The notes: generated from the letters alone by a model not told the origin. A stretch of 64,000 nt of DNA from an uncultured Clostridia bacterium (GCA_947643415.1 CANRWA010000013.1:16481-80480), one strand, 5' to 3'. Positions 1-8,634 are shown, numbered from the stretch's first letter. Made by a program: numbers and translations.

Positions 1-526
1 TTACCGACACGATCTGGTACTTCCGTTTCTCATCCCCCGCCCGGAAACTGATTTCCGGATGTTCTTTATAATAACTCTCACTGGAATACGCATGAAGTGC
101 CCCGAACATCCTGCCTCCGTTGATATTGTGACCATAAATAATGCAGTTATTACTGTCAACCGTGCATCTGGAATCCAAAAATGGGGTGCCATAAAAACTA
201 TAGTTCCCATCAAAATCCCGGTGCAGGTAATATTCACTGTCGCCTTCCCGCTGCATGACCGGATAAGAAATACTGGTTCCTTTAATCTTCAGCCAGCCAA
301 TCCAGTCTGGATTTGTTATCTCTGTGGGAATGATTGAAGGAACGGGCTTTTTATCCCGCTCCTCCTCGATTTCCTCCAGCTGGTCAAAACGCTCTTCCTG
401 CTTTTTGTCATTCTGGTAATAACGGTATACAAAATACCCTGTTACCATGAATGCCAACAAAAAAAAGAGGCATAACAACCTCTTTACCCGTTTCTTCCTA
501 CTATTTACTTGTTTCTTCTGCTTCAT
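1..526 (-). CDS. srtB: Class B sortase, N-terminal part (runs off window edge)
   Basis: Membrane transpeptidase expected to anchor or polymerise LPXTG-type surface proteins. 175 codons are visible before the window ends. Seen: basic cytoplasmic start, one membrane segment at about residues 17-36, an acidic coiled stretch at about 40-60, then class B hallmarks: NPDWIGWLKI, YPVMQ, YYLHRDFDG and the catalytic-His motif NCIIYGHNI (His133). The catalytic Cys and Arg would lie beyond position 1. The ATG (524-526) overlaps the stop of the upstream adhesin gene as ATGA, so the two are translationally coupled and the adhesin is its obvious substrate. Family call is firm; whether it anchors to the wall or builds a pilus is inference. 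Confidence 0.93.
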   Translation of the reverse strand, partial: MKQKKQVNSRKKRVKRLLCLFFLLAFMVTGYFVYRYYQNDKKQEERFDQLEEIEEERDKKPVPSIIPTEITNPDWIGWLKIKGTSISYPVMQREGDSEYYLHRDFDGNYSFYGTPFLDSRCTVDSNNCIIYGHNINGGRMFGALHAYSSESYYKEHPEISFRAGDEKRKYQIVSV

Positions 527-3500
527 TTTGCACGCACCTTTTTCCTGCGAAAGAAAGATGTGACTGAAAAACACACACCGCTTCTATACAAAAGAAATCC
601 ACATCCCAGCAGGAATAGTAAAATGACTGCTGCCACAAGTGGTGTTGTCCCACCTGTCTGCGGCACTTTTGGTCCAGGTGTCTTTTTGTCAGTGACCGAT
701 ACTTTCTGTACCTCTCCGGTATCTTTTACCGTATATTGAACCGGCTCTGCAAGCTGGTAGCCCTTCGGTGCCTCTATCTCTTTGAAAGTGTAAGTTTCTC
801 CTGCTTTCAGCTTTCCGATGATATCATAGCCCTCTTCTTTGGAAGTAAAGCTCATGACCTTTTTGTCATTGCTGTCATATACCTCAAATTTCGCACCACG
901 GAGTCCCTGTCCAGTATCACTTGCCAGTTTGATCAGCCGAATTTTTGTAGTATCATCTTTCATCAGCACACTCTGGACCTCTCCCGAATCCTCTATGGTA
1001 AACTCAATGCTGCCAGCGGTCACATACCCGTCTGCCGGCCGCTTCTCCGTCAGAATATAGGTCTTTCCCACTGCCAGCTTCTGCTCAATGATATGTTTTT
1101 CCTTTGTGGATATCCATGACTCAATTACGGTATCCGTATCCTTTTCCGTGATCTCCAGTTCACAGCCCGGTATCTCCTCTGAGCCTGCAATCTCAGTTTT
1201 GGAGATTTCCACCTTCGTCGTATCATCCACCATGTGAACCACATTATCTGTCTGGAGTGTCCTGTTTTCCCCATTTACGATAGCAACCAGTGTCTGACCT
1301 TTCTCTCCCTGAACAAGTTGAAATGAAATGCTGTCTGCCGTAATAAAACCATCCGCCGGCCTGATTTCCGTCAATGTATAGACCGTATCGTGAAGCAAGC
1401 CATTCACCTGTACCGCTCCTTTTTCATCCAGAACGGCCGTGACATTGCGATAACCCATTTCCTCTAGCTTTTCATTCAGTTTGATAGAATCCGTATTGCC
1501 GGATATCCAATTTACAATCACATTGCCTTCCGCATCCGTAATCTGCAGTTCGCACCCTGGCAGTTCCTCGCTGTTCGCAATGGATGTTTTGCTGATGACT
1601 GTGCTCGTCTGGGTATTGACCGCTTCCACATCCTCTGCTATCACTTTTGTTTCCTGACCCTTGTACTCCAGATGCACCGGATACTCCGTTTCGTTCAAGT
1701 AATAACTTCCGGGTACCGACAGTTCCTTCAGGTAATAATCCCCTGAGTTCAGTGTGACAGTGCTACCGGATGCCGTATCTGTATCCGGTTCTTCCGTCTC
1801 CTCCGACTCCTCTGGATCCTCTTTCGGATCCCCTGTCACCTCTGGCTTTTCCGTTTTCTCTGGTGCTCCCGTCATTTCCGATAATGCCAATTTACCGGCT
1901 GCTATCGGAAACATTCCGGCAAAACTGAATTTCTTTGTCAATGTTTCCACGTCCTGAAGCGGAGCTGCTGTCGGTTCTGCCGGTTTCTCTGTCTCCTCCG
2001 GTATTTCAACGGATGGTGTTTTCGTATCTTCCGAATCAATGTCTTTCGGATATCCTTCACTCATCAGCGGGAAATCCAGATCGGATACTGCCCTGCCGTC
2101 TGCACCTGTTGTAACTGTTCCCAGTCTGGTGCCGGCATCCACGATTTTTTTACCATCCACGTTATAAATATCATGCCTTGTATAGATGCCAAATTCCGCT
2201 CCGGCAACCGCTTGCCTTGTTGCTGCATCCGACTTGAACAGGGATACCTGCGCCTTTGCACGGGCATTCTCCACCAGGAGTACACCGCCCTCATCCGTAG
2301 CATCCGTGGCATTGAGGACGTATTCCTCATCCTTGTTGTCCCATGTAAATTCCACATCCCAACCTTTGTCCGGCAGAACATAGCCATACAGTGTCTTTTT
2401 CTCTTTTACATGGTATTTGCCCAGCGGCAGGCTGACCGTTACTGTGCCGTCCTCATCCACTGTATATCCTGTGATGTCTTTGCAGTCTTTTGCAAATTCC
2501 GCACCTTCCCCGGTTGTAATAGCCGTTACCAGATCGCCCTTGTCATACCAATGTGTCCCCTGGTTATCCTGCGTTACGATGTCCTCTGCCGCAGTAACTT
2601 CAAAGACAGCACCTTTTAAGAAACGGCTCTCATAGACAAATTTGCCGTCCTGAAACCCGGTCAGCATCTCACCCGTCTTATAGAGTTTCAACCTGCCTGC
2701 CGTTTCCTGGTTTGTATAAGTTATGGTAACAACGGCATGGGTATAGCCGTCTTCGTCGGTAAAGCTCTCATAGTTGCCAGCTTTGCTGTTAATCGCAACC
2801 TCAATGTATTTCTCTGTGATGTGAAGACCGCTGGCAGAATCCGTCTCATAAATACGATAAGTGCCTGACTTCAGTTCCTTCACCGTCATGATCTCGCCGG
2901 ACTCATCCGTTACAAACTGGTTTACTGTCACGTTTTTATTTCCGTCACTATAACTCTGCTCGACCAGTTTCTCCCCGTCATCCGTCACTTTGTAGATCTG
3001 GTATGTGGTGCCAGGTTTTAATACCTGCTTTTCGGTATTGCCATCTTTTTTGAGGATTCTCAGGTAGGCTTTGAATATGATATTATCGGCTGGAAAAGTA
3101 TACAATTTTCCATTTTCCGTTATCTCCGCAGGAAAATCCTCTGCAAGAATAGCATCTACGTCTCCCGAATCCACCTGATGAACTGTATATTTACCATAAT
3201 ACAAATCTCCTGTTTCTGCGTAGCCTTTATCATTTGTTGTAATAGTCGCACGCTCATAATCTGTACATGCATCATAACTTCCTTTTGAAGTCAAATAAAT
3301 TTGAAAAGTTGTTTCTTTCTCATAATTTAGCAGTCCCGTTTGTCCTTCAGAGTAATATTTCTGTACGGCAATCTTACCCAGAATCGGCTGGTTTCCATAC
3401 TCCTCTGTTGCAAGGTCATAGGTATATTCTGCCGCTTTATTTGAGGCATCCACCTTCACTGTAAGTACATCATTGGAAAGCGTATATCCCACTGGTGCCT

Positions 3501-5007
3501 TGACTTCCTTCAGGTAGTAGGTATTGCCGCTCCGCAGGAAATCTGTTACCATCTTTCCATTCTGGACAGTATAAATCCCTGCCATTTTTGCTGTACCCTG
3601 AGCATCATAAACGGTTGCCTTATTCGTGCAGGAAGCATCCGCATATAACTGGAACTGTGCACCTTCCAGGCTGGCATCCCCATGTGGTTTCTTATCTGCG
3701 CTGTATTTATCAATCTTGACAACATCAATGGTTGCCTTTTTATAACGGTTCGTCACGCCAACAGAATACGCTTTGGAATAATTTGAAGCAACTTCCTCCA
3801 ATGTATCCGGCCATACACCCTCTGCATTTTTCTCCCAGCTGTCTGCTTTTTTCAGAGTGATTTTTACACCTTTCGCAAATTCCGGGTCCATAACGATATG
3901 CTTATTATCCCCCGTGTTATCTTCTGTCAATGTATAAGTGTTGGAAATATCGTTTTTCATCTCCTTCATTTCCTTATCCATCAACTTTTTAGCAGATTCT
4001 TTTGTCAAATCGGAAGCAAAATCTACGCCCTCATCCAGATCAAGGTCATCTGCCAGATGCTTTTTCGCTGCCTTCTTATCATCTGCTGACATATCTTTCA
4101 ACTCCGAATCCGGATAATAATAGTAATCCTGTGTCTGCAGCCGATACGTCATACGGAAAGCAATACGTCCGCTATCTCTGGTAAACCCGGTCATGCTGAA
4201 AGAGGTATCATTATCATCATCGGCACTGTTTGATTCCGTACCATCCCGGTCTGTCATGGAAAAAGAATACAGATCATCCAGATTATCGGCATCCAGCGTA
4301 AACTGGATACCAGCTAAATTTTTTCCATCCTCATCTTTTTTCGTGACGGTAATTCTCTGCCGGTAATAATCGCTGTCATTGATACTTGCCACCTCCGGCA
4401 CATCATCCGCATCCACAGTCAAAAGCTTCTGATACCGATTGCTGTTTCCTGTTTTCTGCCAAAAAGTAATATCTGCCGTCCATGCTCCGGATGGCTCAAA
4501 GATATCTTTATACAGGTCGTTCGCTGATTTTGAAGGAGAAATGTTAATATTCCCCTTAACCTGCTTAATGACATCTTTTAACTGGGCTTCGGAATTACGC
4601 CCTTCTGCGATGGACCAGATGAGTGCCTGGCTCATGACAAACGCTTTGCCCGAACGGTTTCTGTCCACCACATACCAGCGGACAATCTTAGCATAATATC
4701 CATTCTTCTCACCACCGGTATTCTGATCCCAATGATGCGTTTCTTCTGCTGCATAAGTGTTGCCTGAATGGCAGGTATGCCCTAAATTAATGCAGAATGC
4801 CTTTTTCCCATTCAGCTTCATCTGCCACCATGTCCCGCTTTTTGTCTTAGAGCCAATGGAAACCGTTCCCTTCCTGCCCAGGGAAGACAGGCTTACAGAA
4901 GCAGATGCTGCACTTGCTACCGTCGCATTTACCGGAATGATGCCACACAACAGGGCAAATGCCAGTACAAACGTCATGATTCTTCTAATCTTTTTATTTA
5001 TTTTCAT
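523..5007 (-). CDS. Large thioester/Cna-B (SpaA-type) surface adhesin with VPQTG sorting signal
   Basis: Cell-wall-anchored adhesin or pilin-like protein of about 1494 aa. Seen: signal peptide (about residues 1-37, ending AASAA); an N-terminal thioester domain with Cys in KAFCINLG (residue 72) and Gln in MSQALIWSI (residue 127), the pair known to form the internal Cys-Gln thioester that couples covalently to host amines; then many prealbumin-like Cna-B domains, recognisable by KTD/KID-type starts and YxLxE ends (YYLKEV, YTLTEI, YILTEK, YTFKEI). Thr/Pro/Glu-rich linkers lie near residues 1010-1110. The C-terminus is VPQTGG, a hydrophobic segment and RRKK. The start is taken at ATG 5007, which has AGGAAAGGA about 9 nt upstream; an in-frame TTG at 5013 sits too close to it. 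Overlaps the sortase start by 3 nt. Confidence 0.93.
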   Translation of the reverse strand: MKINKKIRRIMTFVLAFALLCGIIPVNATVASAASASVSLSSLGRKGTVSIGSKTKSGTWWQMKLNGKKAFCINLGHTCHSGNTYAAEETHHWDQNTGGEKNGYYAKIVRWYVVDRNRSGKAFVMSQALIWSIAEGRNSEAQLKDVIKQVKGNINISPSKSANDLYKDIFEPSGAWTADITFWQKTGNSNRYQKLLTVDADDVPEVASINDSDYYRQRITVTKKDEDGKNLAGIQFTLDADNLDDLYSFSMTDRDGTESNSADDDNDTSFSMTGFTRDSGRIAFRMTYRLQTQDYYYYPDSELKDMSADDKKAAKKHLADDLDLDEGVDFASDLTKESAKKLMDKEMKEMKNDISNTYTLTEDNTGDNKHIVMDPEFAKGVKITLKKADSWEKNAEGVWPDTLEEVASNYSKAYSVGVTNRYKKATIDVVKIDKYSADKKPHGDASLEGAQFQLYADASCTNKATVYDAQGTAKMAGIYTVQNGKMVTDFLRSGNTYYLKEVKAPVGYTLSNDVLTVKVDASNKAAEYTYDLATEEYGNQPILGKIAVQKYYSEGQTGLLNYEKETTFQIYLTSKGSYDACTDYERATITTNDKGYAETGDLYYGKYTVHQVDSGDVDAILAEDFPAEITENGKLYTFPADNIIFKAYLRILKKDGNTEKQVLKPGTTYQIYKVTDDGEKLVEQSYSDGNKNVTVNQFVTDESGEIMTVKELKSGTYRIYETDSASGLHITEKYIEVAINSKAGNYESFTDEDGYTHAVVTITYTNQETAGRLKLYKTGEMLTGFQDGKFVYESRFLKGAVFEVTAAEDIVTQDNQGTHWYDKGDLVTAITTGEGAEFAKDCKDITGYTVDEDGTVTVSLPLGKYHVKEKKTLYGYVLPDKGWDVEFTWDNKDEEYVLNATDATDEGGVLLVENARAKAQVSLFKSDAATRQAVAGAEFGIYTRHDIYNVDGKKIVDAGTRLGTVTTGADGRAVSDLDFPLMSEGYPKDIDSEDTKTPSVEIPEETEKPAEPTAAPLQDVETLTKKFSFAGMFPIAAGKLALSEMTGAPEKTEKPEVTGDPKEDPEESEETEEPDTDTASGSTVTLNSGDYYLKELSVPGSYYLNETEYPVHLEYKGQETKVIAEDVEAVNTQTSTVISKTSIANSEELPGCELQITDAEGNVIVNWISGNTDSIKLNEKLEEMGYRNVTAVLDEKGAVQVNGLLHDTVYTLTEIRPADGFITADSISFQLVQGEKGQTLVAIVNGENRTLQTDNVVHMVDDTTKVEISKTEIAGSEEIPGCELEITEKDTDTVIESWISTKEKHIIEQKLAVGKTYILTEKRPADGYVTAGSIEFTIEDSGEVQSVLMKDDTTKIRLIKLASDTGQGLRGAKFEVYDSNDKKVMSFTSKEEGYDIIGKLKAGETYTFKEIEAPKGYQLAEPVQYTVKDTGEVQKVSVTDKKTPGPKVPQTGGTTPLVAAVILLFLLGCGFLLYRSGVCFSVTSFFRRKKVRAK

Positions 5008-5122
5008 AATCAAAGTTCCTTTCCTATTTCAATTTAATTTACTCGTTAACGTCTCCTCCTTCATACCGGGGGGGACCTCTTTCAAGCTTTTCCATTCTTA
5101 CCCTTCCTTTCTTTTTTCCACC

Positions 5123-5150
5123 AAAAAAAGAGCCTGCACAAACAGACTCT
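5123..5150 (-). terminator. Rho-independent terminator after the transglutaminase-like gene
   Basis: On the minus strand an 8-bp stem (AGAGTCTG / CAGGCTCT, one G-U pair) with a 6-nt loop is followed by seven T. It lies 33 nt past the stop at 5184 and 116 nt before the adhesin start, so it may set the adhesin-sortase level by partial termination, or the adhesin may have its own promoter in 5014-5122. I could not find a convincing one. Confidence 0.75.
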
Positions 5151-5183
5151 TCTTTTGCCATATCTCTGTCATGTATTATGTTT

Positions 5184-6740
5184 TTAATACTTATCTAACT
5201 GGATATAATCCCAGTTTTTATAACCGCCCTCCCACGGTGTCGCATCATAATAATACTCCTGTCCGTCGATTACGGTACGGGTTACGATATGAATTGCCCC
5301 ATTCAACTGAGTCATCCATGTATACGCTTCAATACCAAGCATTCTTGCCATGTCGCGAAGCAGTTCTGCCGCCCCTCCACAATCCGTAAAACCAGTCTCC
5401 CAGTCCGCTCCGACATTTTCCTGAATAATCCAGATGGTATTGTACCCCAGATAACTGCCATTTGTATCAATCCTCGGATAGTTCATGTTATCACGGATAT
5501 ACTCTTCCAGACGCTCCATCTTTTGCTGTTCGGTAAGGCTGCCCCATTTTCCCAGCCCATCTTCGTTGTACTCCTCACTGCTCACTGTCTGGATGACTTT
5601 TTCACAAAATGCTTTTTTACTTGCAGCACCATCCTTTACTTCAATCTGGAACGTATCAACAGTACGCCATGTATTATTATTATTTTCTCCTTTTTCTAGT
5701 TCCTGTATGGAAACTGTATGAGTTCCCGGTTCCTCTGCAACACAAGTATAAATCCACCCATCTTTTACTTTTTTAAAAAATTTGGTATTTGTTTCTTCCT
5801 GCTCCAAATATTCGATATCCTCATAGGAAAAAGCCGAACCACCGCCCACCTTTTCTCCATAAGCTCCGATACTCACGTATACATTATCAAAATCATTCGG
5901 ATTTGGATTATCCGTCTTCACATACAACACAATCGGCACGTCCTCATAAATGGTAAACTGATTTAACACGCTGACCTCATACGAATATTTTGCCTGGTAT
6001 GGTGTCGGTTCCGGGGATGGTTTCGGTGTCGGCACAGATGGCACGACCGGTTCCGGGGACGGCTGTGGTGATGAATTTCCGGCATCATTGTTACTGCCAA
6101 TTTTTCCAACTGCTATCCGGACAACATTGCTGTACTGGGTATAGGTGCCGGATACCCATGCCTGTACCCGGTATTCATACATCGTGTCTGCTTTTACCGT
6201 CTGATCCGTAAGAGTTGTCTTCCACGCTGTCTTTATTTTTTTCCATTCCCCTGTTTCCGTTTTCCTCTGGACCACATAGTGCTCTGCACCCGTAATTTTG
6301 CTATACTGAAGTTTCACATAACCCATATCATTCAGGAATGCCTTCAGTGTTCCGGCAAAAACAGGTTTCTTCCCAGTCTGGCTGGTCTGAACGCCTTTCG
6401 TCACTTTTACTTTGTACTTGTATGCCTTTTTCTTCCCGCCCTTCAGATAACAGCGGACTGTCACCATCGCCGTTCCCGGCTTTTTACCGGTAATGACAAT
6501 CCTGCGGTTCTTTTTCGCTTTCTTATATTTTACCTTTGCCACAGAGGGTTTGCTGCTTTTGACCCTGACCTTTTTTGCCTTTAACAGTGCCGCCGGACGT
6601 ATAGTTTTGGATGCCTTATTTGCCATATCCACTTTAACGGTCTTCGTCTTTGCCAAAGCCGTTCCAGTCCCTGCATACAGTGCCACACTCAGCAGTAATA
6701 TGGTAAATATGATTATTCTTTTTCCGTTTTTCATGTTCAT
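5184..6740 (-). CDS. Secreted transglutaminase-like (Cys-His-Asp) protein with Ig-like repeats
   Basis: 518-aa exported protein. Seen: signal peptide (about 1-30, LLLSVALYAGTGTALA); a basic Lys-rich region (about 32-115) resembling bacterial Ig-like modules (VRVKSSKPSVAKV); a fibronectin III-like stretch (about 130-210); a Pro/Ser/Glu linker (about 220-250, SPEPVVPSVPTPKPSPEP); a beta-rich domain; and a C-terminal transglutaminase-like fold with a candidate triad Cys454 (TDCGGAAELL), His484 (AIHIVTRT) and Asp499 (YYYDATPW). Such domains are thiol peptidases or cross-linkers. The position between a signal peptidase and a sortase-anchored adhesin suggests action on surface proteins, which is inference. 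ATG 6740 follows GAAGGGA closely; ATG 6734 is an alternative. Confidence 0.88.
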   Translation of the reverse strand: MNMKNGKRIIIFTILLLSVALYAGTGTALAKTKTVKVDMANKASKTIRPAALLKAKKVRVKSSKPSVAKVKYKKAKKNRRIVITGKKPGTAMVTVRCYLKGGKKKAYKYKVKVTKGVQTSQTGKKPVFAGTLKAFLNDMGYVKLQYSKITGAEHYVVQRKTETGEWKKIKTAWKTTLTDQTVKADTMYEYRVQAWVSGTYTQYSNVVRIAVGKIGSNNDAGNSSPQPSPEPVVPSVPTPKPSPEPTPYQAKYSYEVSVLNQFTIYEDVPIVLYVKTDNPNPNDFDNVYVSIGAYGEKVGGGSAFSYEDIEYLEQEETNTKFFKKVKDGWIYTCVAEEPGTHTVSIQELEKGENNNNTWRTVDTFQIEVKDGAASKKAFCEKVIQTVSSEEYNEDGLGKWGSLTEQQKMERLEEYIRDNMNYPRIDTNGSYLGYNTIWIIQENVGADWETGFTDCGGAAELLRDMARMLGIEAYTWMTQLNGAIHIVTRTVIDGQEYYYDATPWEGGYKNWDYIQLDKY

Positions 6741-6830
6741 CAGTCCCTTCTCATTCTCCGGTTCCGGCTCAGACCGGTTCCAGATCTACCCCAATCATAA
6801 CACTATGACTACAAACATTCCAGAAAAACT

Positions 6831-7295
6831 TTATTCCCACACCTTTGCCACCACATCTGCTTCCCTCACATACATCTCTTCCCAGTATCTCGAATCGAAA
6901 GAATGATTTATATTATCCCCCAGTACAAAGTATGAATTTTCCGGCACCACAACCACCTGCTGGTCACGCTTTGGGACCATCCACCCCGGTGTATACGAAA
7001 GTTTTTTCAAATCCACAGTATCCCCGCCCACAGCGGCAATCCGTTTTACTAACAGTTCCCCCTCCCGCCGGAATACAATGACATCCCCCCGCTCCAGACC
7101 GGAATACACTCTGGGAGCGATTAAAAAACTACCTTTCTTCAGCGTCGGCTCCATCGACTCCGTTGGCACATAACCGGCTAAAAACACCGTATGGAATAAA
7201 ACCCATACCAGAATGCTGGCTCCCACCGGCAGCATCCACCACCGGAACCATTTCTTTTTGAATAGATATTTCCTACCCTGTTTTCTTTGTCCCAT
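6831..7295 (-). CDS. Type I signal peptidase (SipS/LepB family)
   Basis: Membrane serine protease that removes Sec signal peptides. Short gram-positive form (about 154 aa): basic N-terminus, one membrane segment (about residues 21-42), catalytic Ser47 in PTESMEPTL and general-base Lys84 in LLVKRIAAVGGD, then the FVLGDNINHSFDSRYW box. ATG 7295 is preferred over ATG 7301 because GAGGAG lies 7 nt before it but only 1 nt before the other. It overlaps the sigma-factor gene by 23 nt. A dedicated signal peptidase directly upstream of two secreted proteins and a sortase suggests it processes them; pilus loci often carry their own one. Confidence 0.95.
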   Translation of the reverse strand: MGQRKQGRKYLFKKKWFRWWMLPVGASILVWVLFHTVFLAGYVPTESMEPTLKKGSFLIAPRVYSGLERGDVIVFRREGELLVKRIAAVGGDTVDLKKLSYTPGWMVPKRDQQVVVVPENSYFVLGDNINHSFDSRYWEEMYVREADVVAKVWE

Positions 7296-7833
7296 ATCCA
7301 TACTCCTCTGCCATCTGCCGCAGTTCCTCCTGCTCCCTCAGATACTTTCTTGCTTTCGATACCCAGGCACAGACAAGATTTGCTTTCACGCCAAACCGTT
7401 CACCAATTTCCCGGCTGGTATATCCTTTTTCCATCAGTAACATGGCACGGATGCCTTTTTTCGTAGATACAGGAACCAATCCCTGTGCCTCCTTCAGTAT
7501 TTTCTGCAAAACAATCTGCAGTTCTTTATCCTCATGATCATAAAAATCCCCTGTCTCTGGCAGGACATCGACTATGGTTTCCCTCTTCCCTCTCCGGGTG
7601 GAGGAAACCAGGGCATCGCAGATTTCATTCCAGATCAGACGGTAAGCATAAGTGGAAAAACACCCGCCCCTGTCGCTGGCCACTGCCTTACACAGACCGA
7701 TACAGCCAATCTGGAACAAATCTTCCCTGGAATACATACCGTACTGGAATGTTCCGTGGACTTTATCGGAGATGACCTTATGTACCAGCCCTATATTTTC
7801 TTCCACTTTTCTTCTCTGTCCTGCATTTAACAC
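7273..7833 (-). CDS. Small sigma-70 family RNA polymerase sigma factor
   Basis: About 186 aa. Seen: a region-2-like block (EENIGLVHKVISDKV, YSREDLFQIGCIGLCKAV, CFSTYAYRLIWNEIC) with the aromatic/acidic pattern of -10 recognition, a short linker, and a C-terminal region-4-like helix-turn-helix (MLLMEKGYTSREIGERFGV...WVSKARKYL). It resembles sporulation/stress-type sigma factors reduced to regions 2 and 4. Start: GTG 7833 has GGAGG 8 nt upstream, and that GGAGG is itself the end of the preceding gene; the longer TTG 7848 reading would translate the ribosome site. Likely directs RNA polymerase to promoters of this ICE or its surface module; the target is not shown. Confidence 0.85.
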   Translation of the reverse strand: MLNAGQRRKVEENIGLVHKVISDKVHGTFQYGMYSREDLFQIGCIGLCKAVASDRGGCFSTYAYRLIWNEICDALVSSTRRGKRETIVDVLPETGDFYDHEDKELQIVLQKILKEAQGLVPVSTKKGIRAMLLMEKGYTSREIGERFGVKANLVCAWVSKARKYLREQEELRQMAEEYGYGTKKTG

Positions 7834-7834
7834 A

Positions 7835-8284
7835 TTAACCACCTCCAATCACCTGAAAGCGTCTCCCTTTTCTGGTCTCCAGCAGTTTTTTGCTTTCCTG
7901 TATAACCTGCCTGCAGTAATATTCACCCAGATGACCGATGTGTGCTTCTGACATCGGGGCACTGATAATGTCCGCCAGCCACTGATAGGCATCCTGCTTG
8001 TCCATCAGACCAGATTCATACAAACGGTTAAAGTAGCGGTGGGCTTCTCTTCTCAGTGCCCGGAGGTTGTGGTCTGCGAGGCTCCCAACCGGGGTCTTTG
8101 TCTCTTTGTGTACCCGGACATAGGCATCACATTCCGGATATCTCGAACAGACAAAGAGCATGGTATGTTCTTTGTTTTCACGATAGATACCGTCCGCACT
8201 GCGGAATACCACCGGACTGCCGCAGTATGGGCAGCGCATCTGCTTTGTCTGATTCCCTTTCTTTTTCCTGTTTTTTGTGTTCAT
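7835..8284 (-). CDS. Zinc-ribbon protein (topoisomerase C4-like finger), function unknown
   Basis: 149 aa. Seen: basic N-terminus, then a four-Cys zinc ribbon (CPYCGS ... CSRYPECDAYV) of the type found at the C-terminus of topoisomerase I, followed by a helical region (LADHNLRALRREAHRYF ... DAYQWLADI). The finger suggests nucleic-acid binding. It is the first gene after the long structured leader and is followed directly by the sigma-factor gene (stop TAA then TG-GTG, no gap). GGAGG lies 9 nt before ATG 8284. A role as regulator or accessory factor of the sigma factor is only inferred from position. Confidence 0.75.
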   Translation of the reverse strand: MNTKNRKKKGNQTKQMRCPYCGSPVVFRSADGIYRENKEHTMLFVCSRYPECDAYVRVHKETKTPVGSLADHNLRALRREAHRYFNRLYESGLMDKQDAYQWLADIISAPMSEAHIGHLGEYYCRQVIQESKKLLETRKGRRFQVIGGG

Positions 8285-8340
8285 GGCATTTCGCCTCCTC
8301 TCATATTAATTCTGGGGAAGAACTGCTACTGCGTTCTTCT

Positions 8341-8369
8341 ATGTGAAGATGCTTCACATCGTGGAGCAT
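8341..8369 (-). repeat. Two overlapping, mutually exclusive inverted repeats before the zinc-ribbon gene
   Basis: ATGTGAAG-ATG-CTTCACAT (8341-8359) is a perfect 8-bp inverted repeat. ATGCTTCAC-ATC-GTGGAGCAT (8349-8369) is a second, 9-bp repeat sharing CTTCAC. Only one can form at a time. They lie 60-80 nt before the start codon in the leader RNA. Confidence 0.55.
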
Positions 8370-8420
8370 AAAACATCTGGCGAGATTATTTTGAGCCGAT
8401 ATTTTTCTTCACGTTAAAGA

Positions 8421-8522
8421 GCCGGAAAAGCTGCAAAAAAACATACAGAGCCAATGGTTCTGGAATTTGGGTGTCTCATCCAGTCATTGACTCTGTATAT
8501 TCTATTTAAGCAGCCTTCCGGC
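8421..8522 (-). repeat. Nested palindrome enclosing the attenuator
   Basis: The outer arms GCAGCTTTTCCGGC (minus strand, 8421-8434) and GCCGGAAGGCTGC (8510-8522) are complementary over 13 pairs with one bulged base and enclose the terminator hairpin. The outer helix uses bases on both sides of the T-run, so it could compete with or stabilise termination. The 8285-8761 gap holds this element, the two small repeats near 8341-8369, the promoter at 8635 and no gene of ordinary size. Confidence 0.6.
8435..8497 (-). terminator. Attenuator-like terminator inside the surface-module leader
   Basis: On the minus strand TACAGAGTCAATG (8485-8497) pairs with CATTGGCTCTGTA (8444-8456), one G-U pair; CTGGA/TCCAG inside extends the stem; a run of seven T (8435-8441) follows. 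It lies about 140 nt downstream of the -10 box at 8635-8640 and about 150 nt before the first gene, the layout of an attenuator. It is nested in a second, outer pairing (8421-8434 with 8510-8522). Confidence 0.7.
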
Positions 8523-8634
8523 CCATATGTTCAACAAGTCTGCGTTATTGTGGATCACTCTGTGTGCGTAAATCCGTAACGGTCGCATCTTCCAGCATAC
8601 CGAAAGCCTGAACGCAAACCCTTGCTACAGTTTC

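Noticed and set aside
1..237. 78-codon minus-strand frame near the window edge
   Set aside because: The sortase frame over the same bases carries the conserved His motif; this one is a shadow.
2064..2387. 107-codon minus-strand frame inside the adhesin gene
   Set aside because: Alternate frame with Met/Arg-rich content fully inside a Cna-B coding region.
4757..5389. 210-codon plus-strand open frame spanning the adhesin start and intergenic gap
   Set aside because: Crosses the ends of two well-supported minus-strand genes and has no domain or ribosome site.
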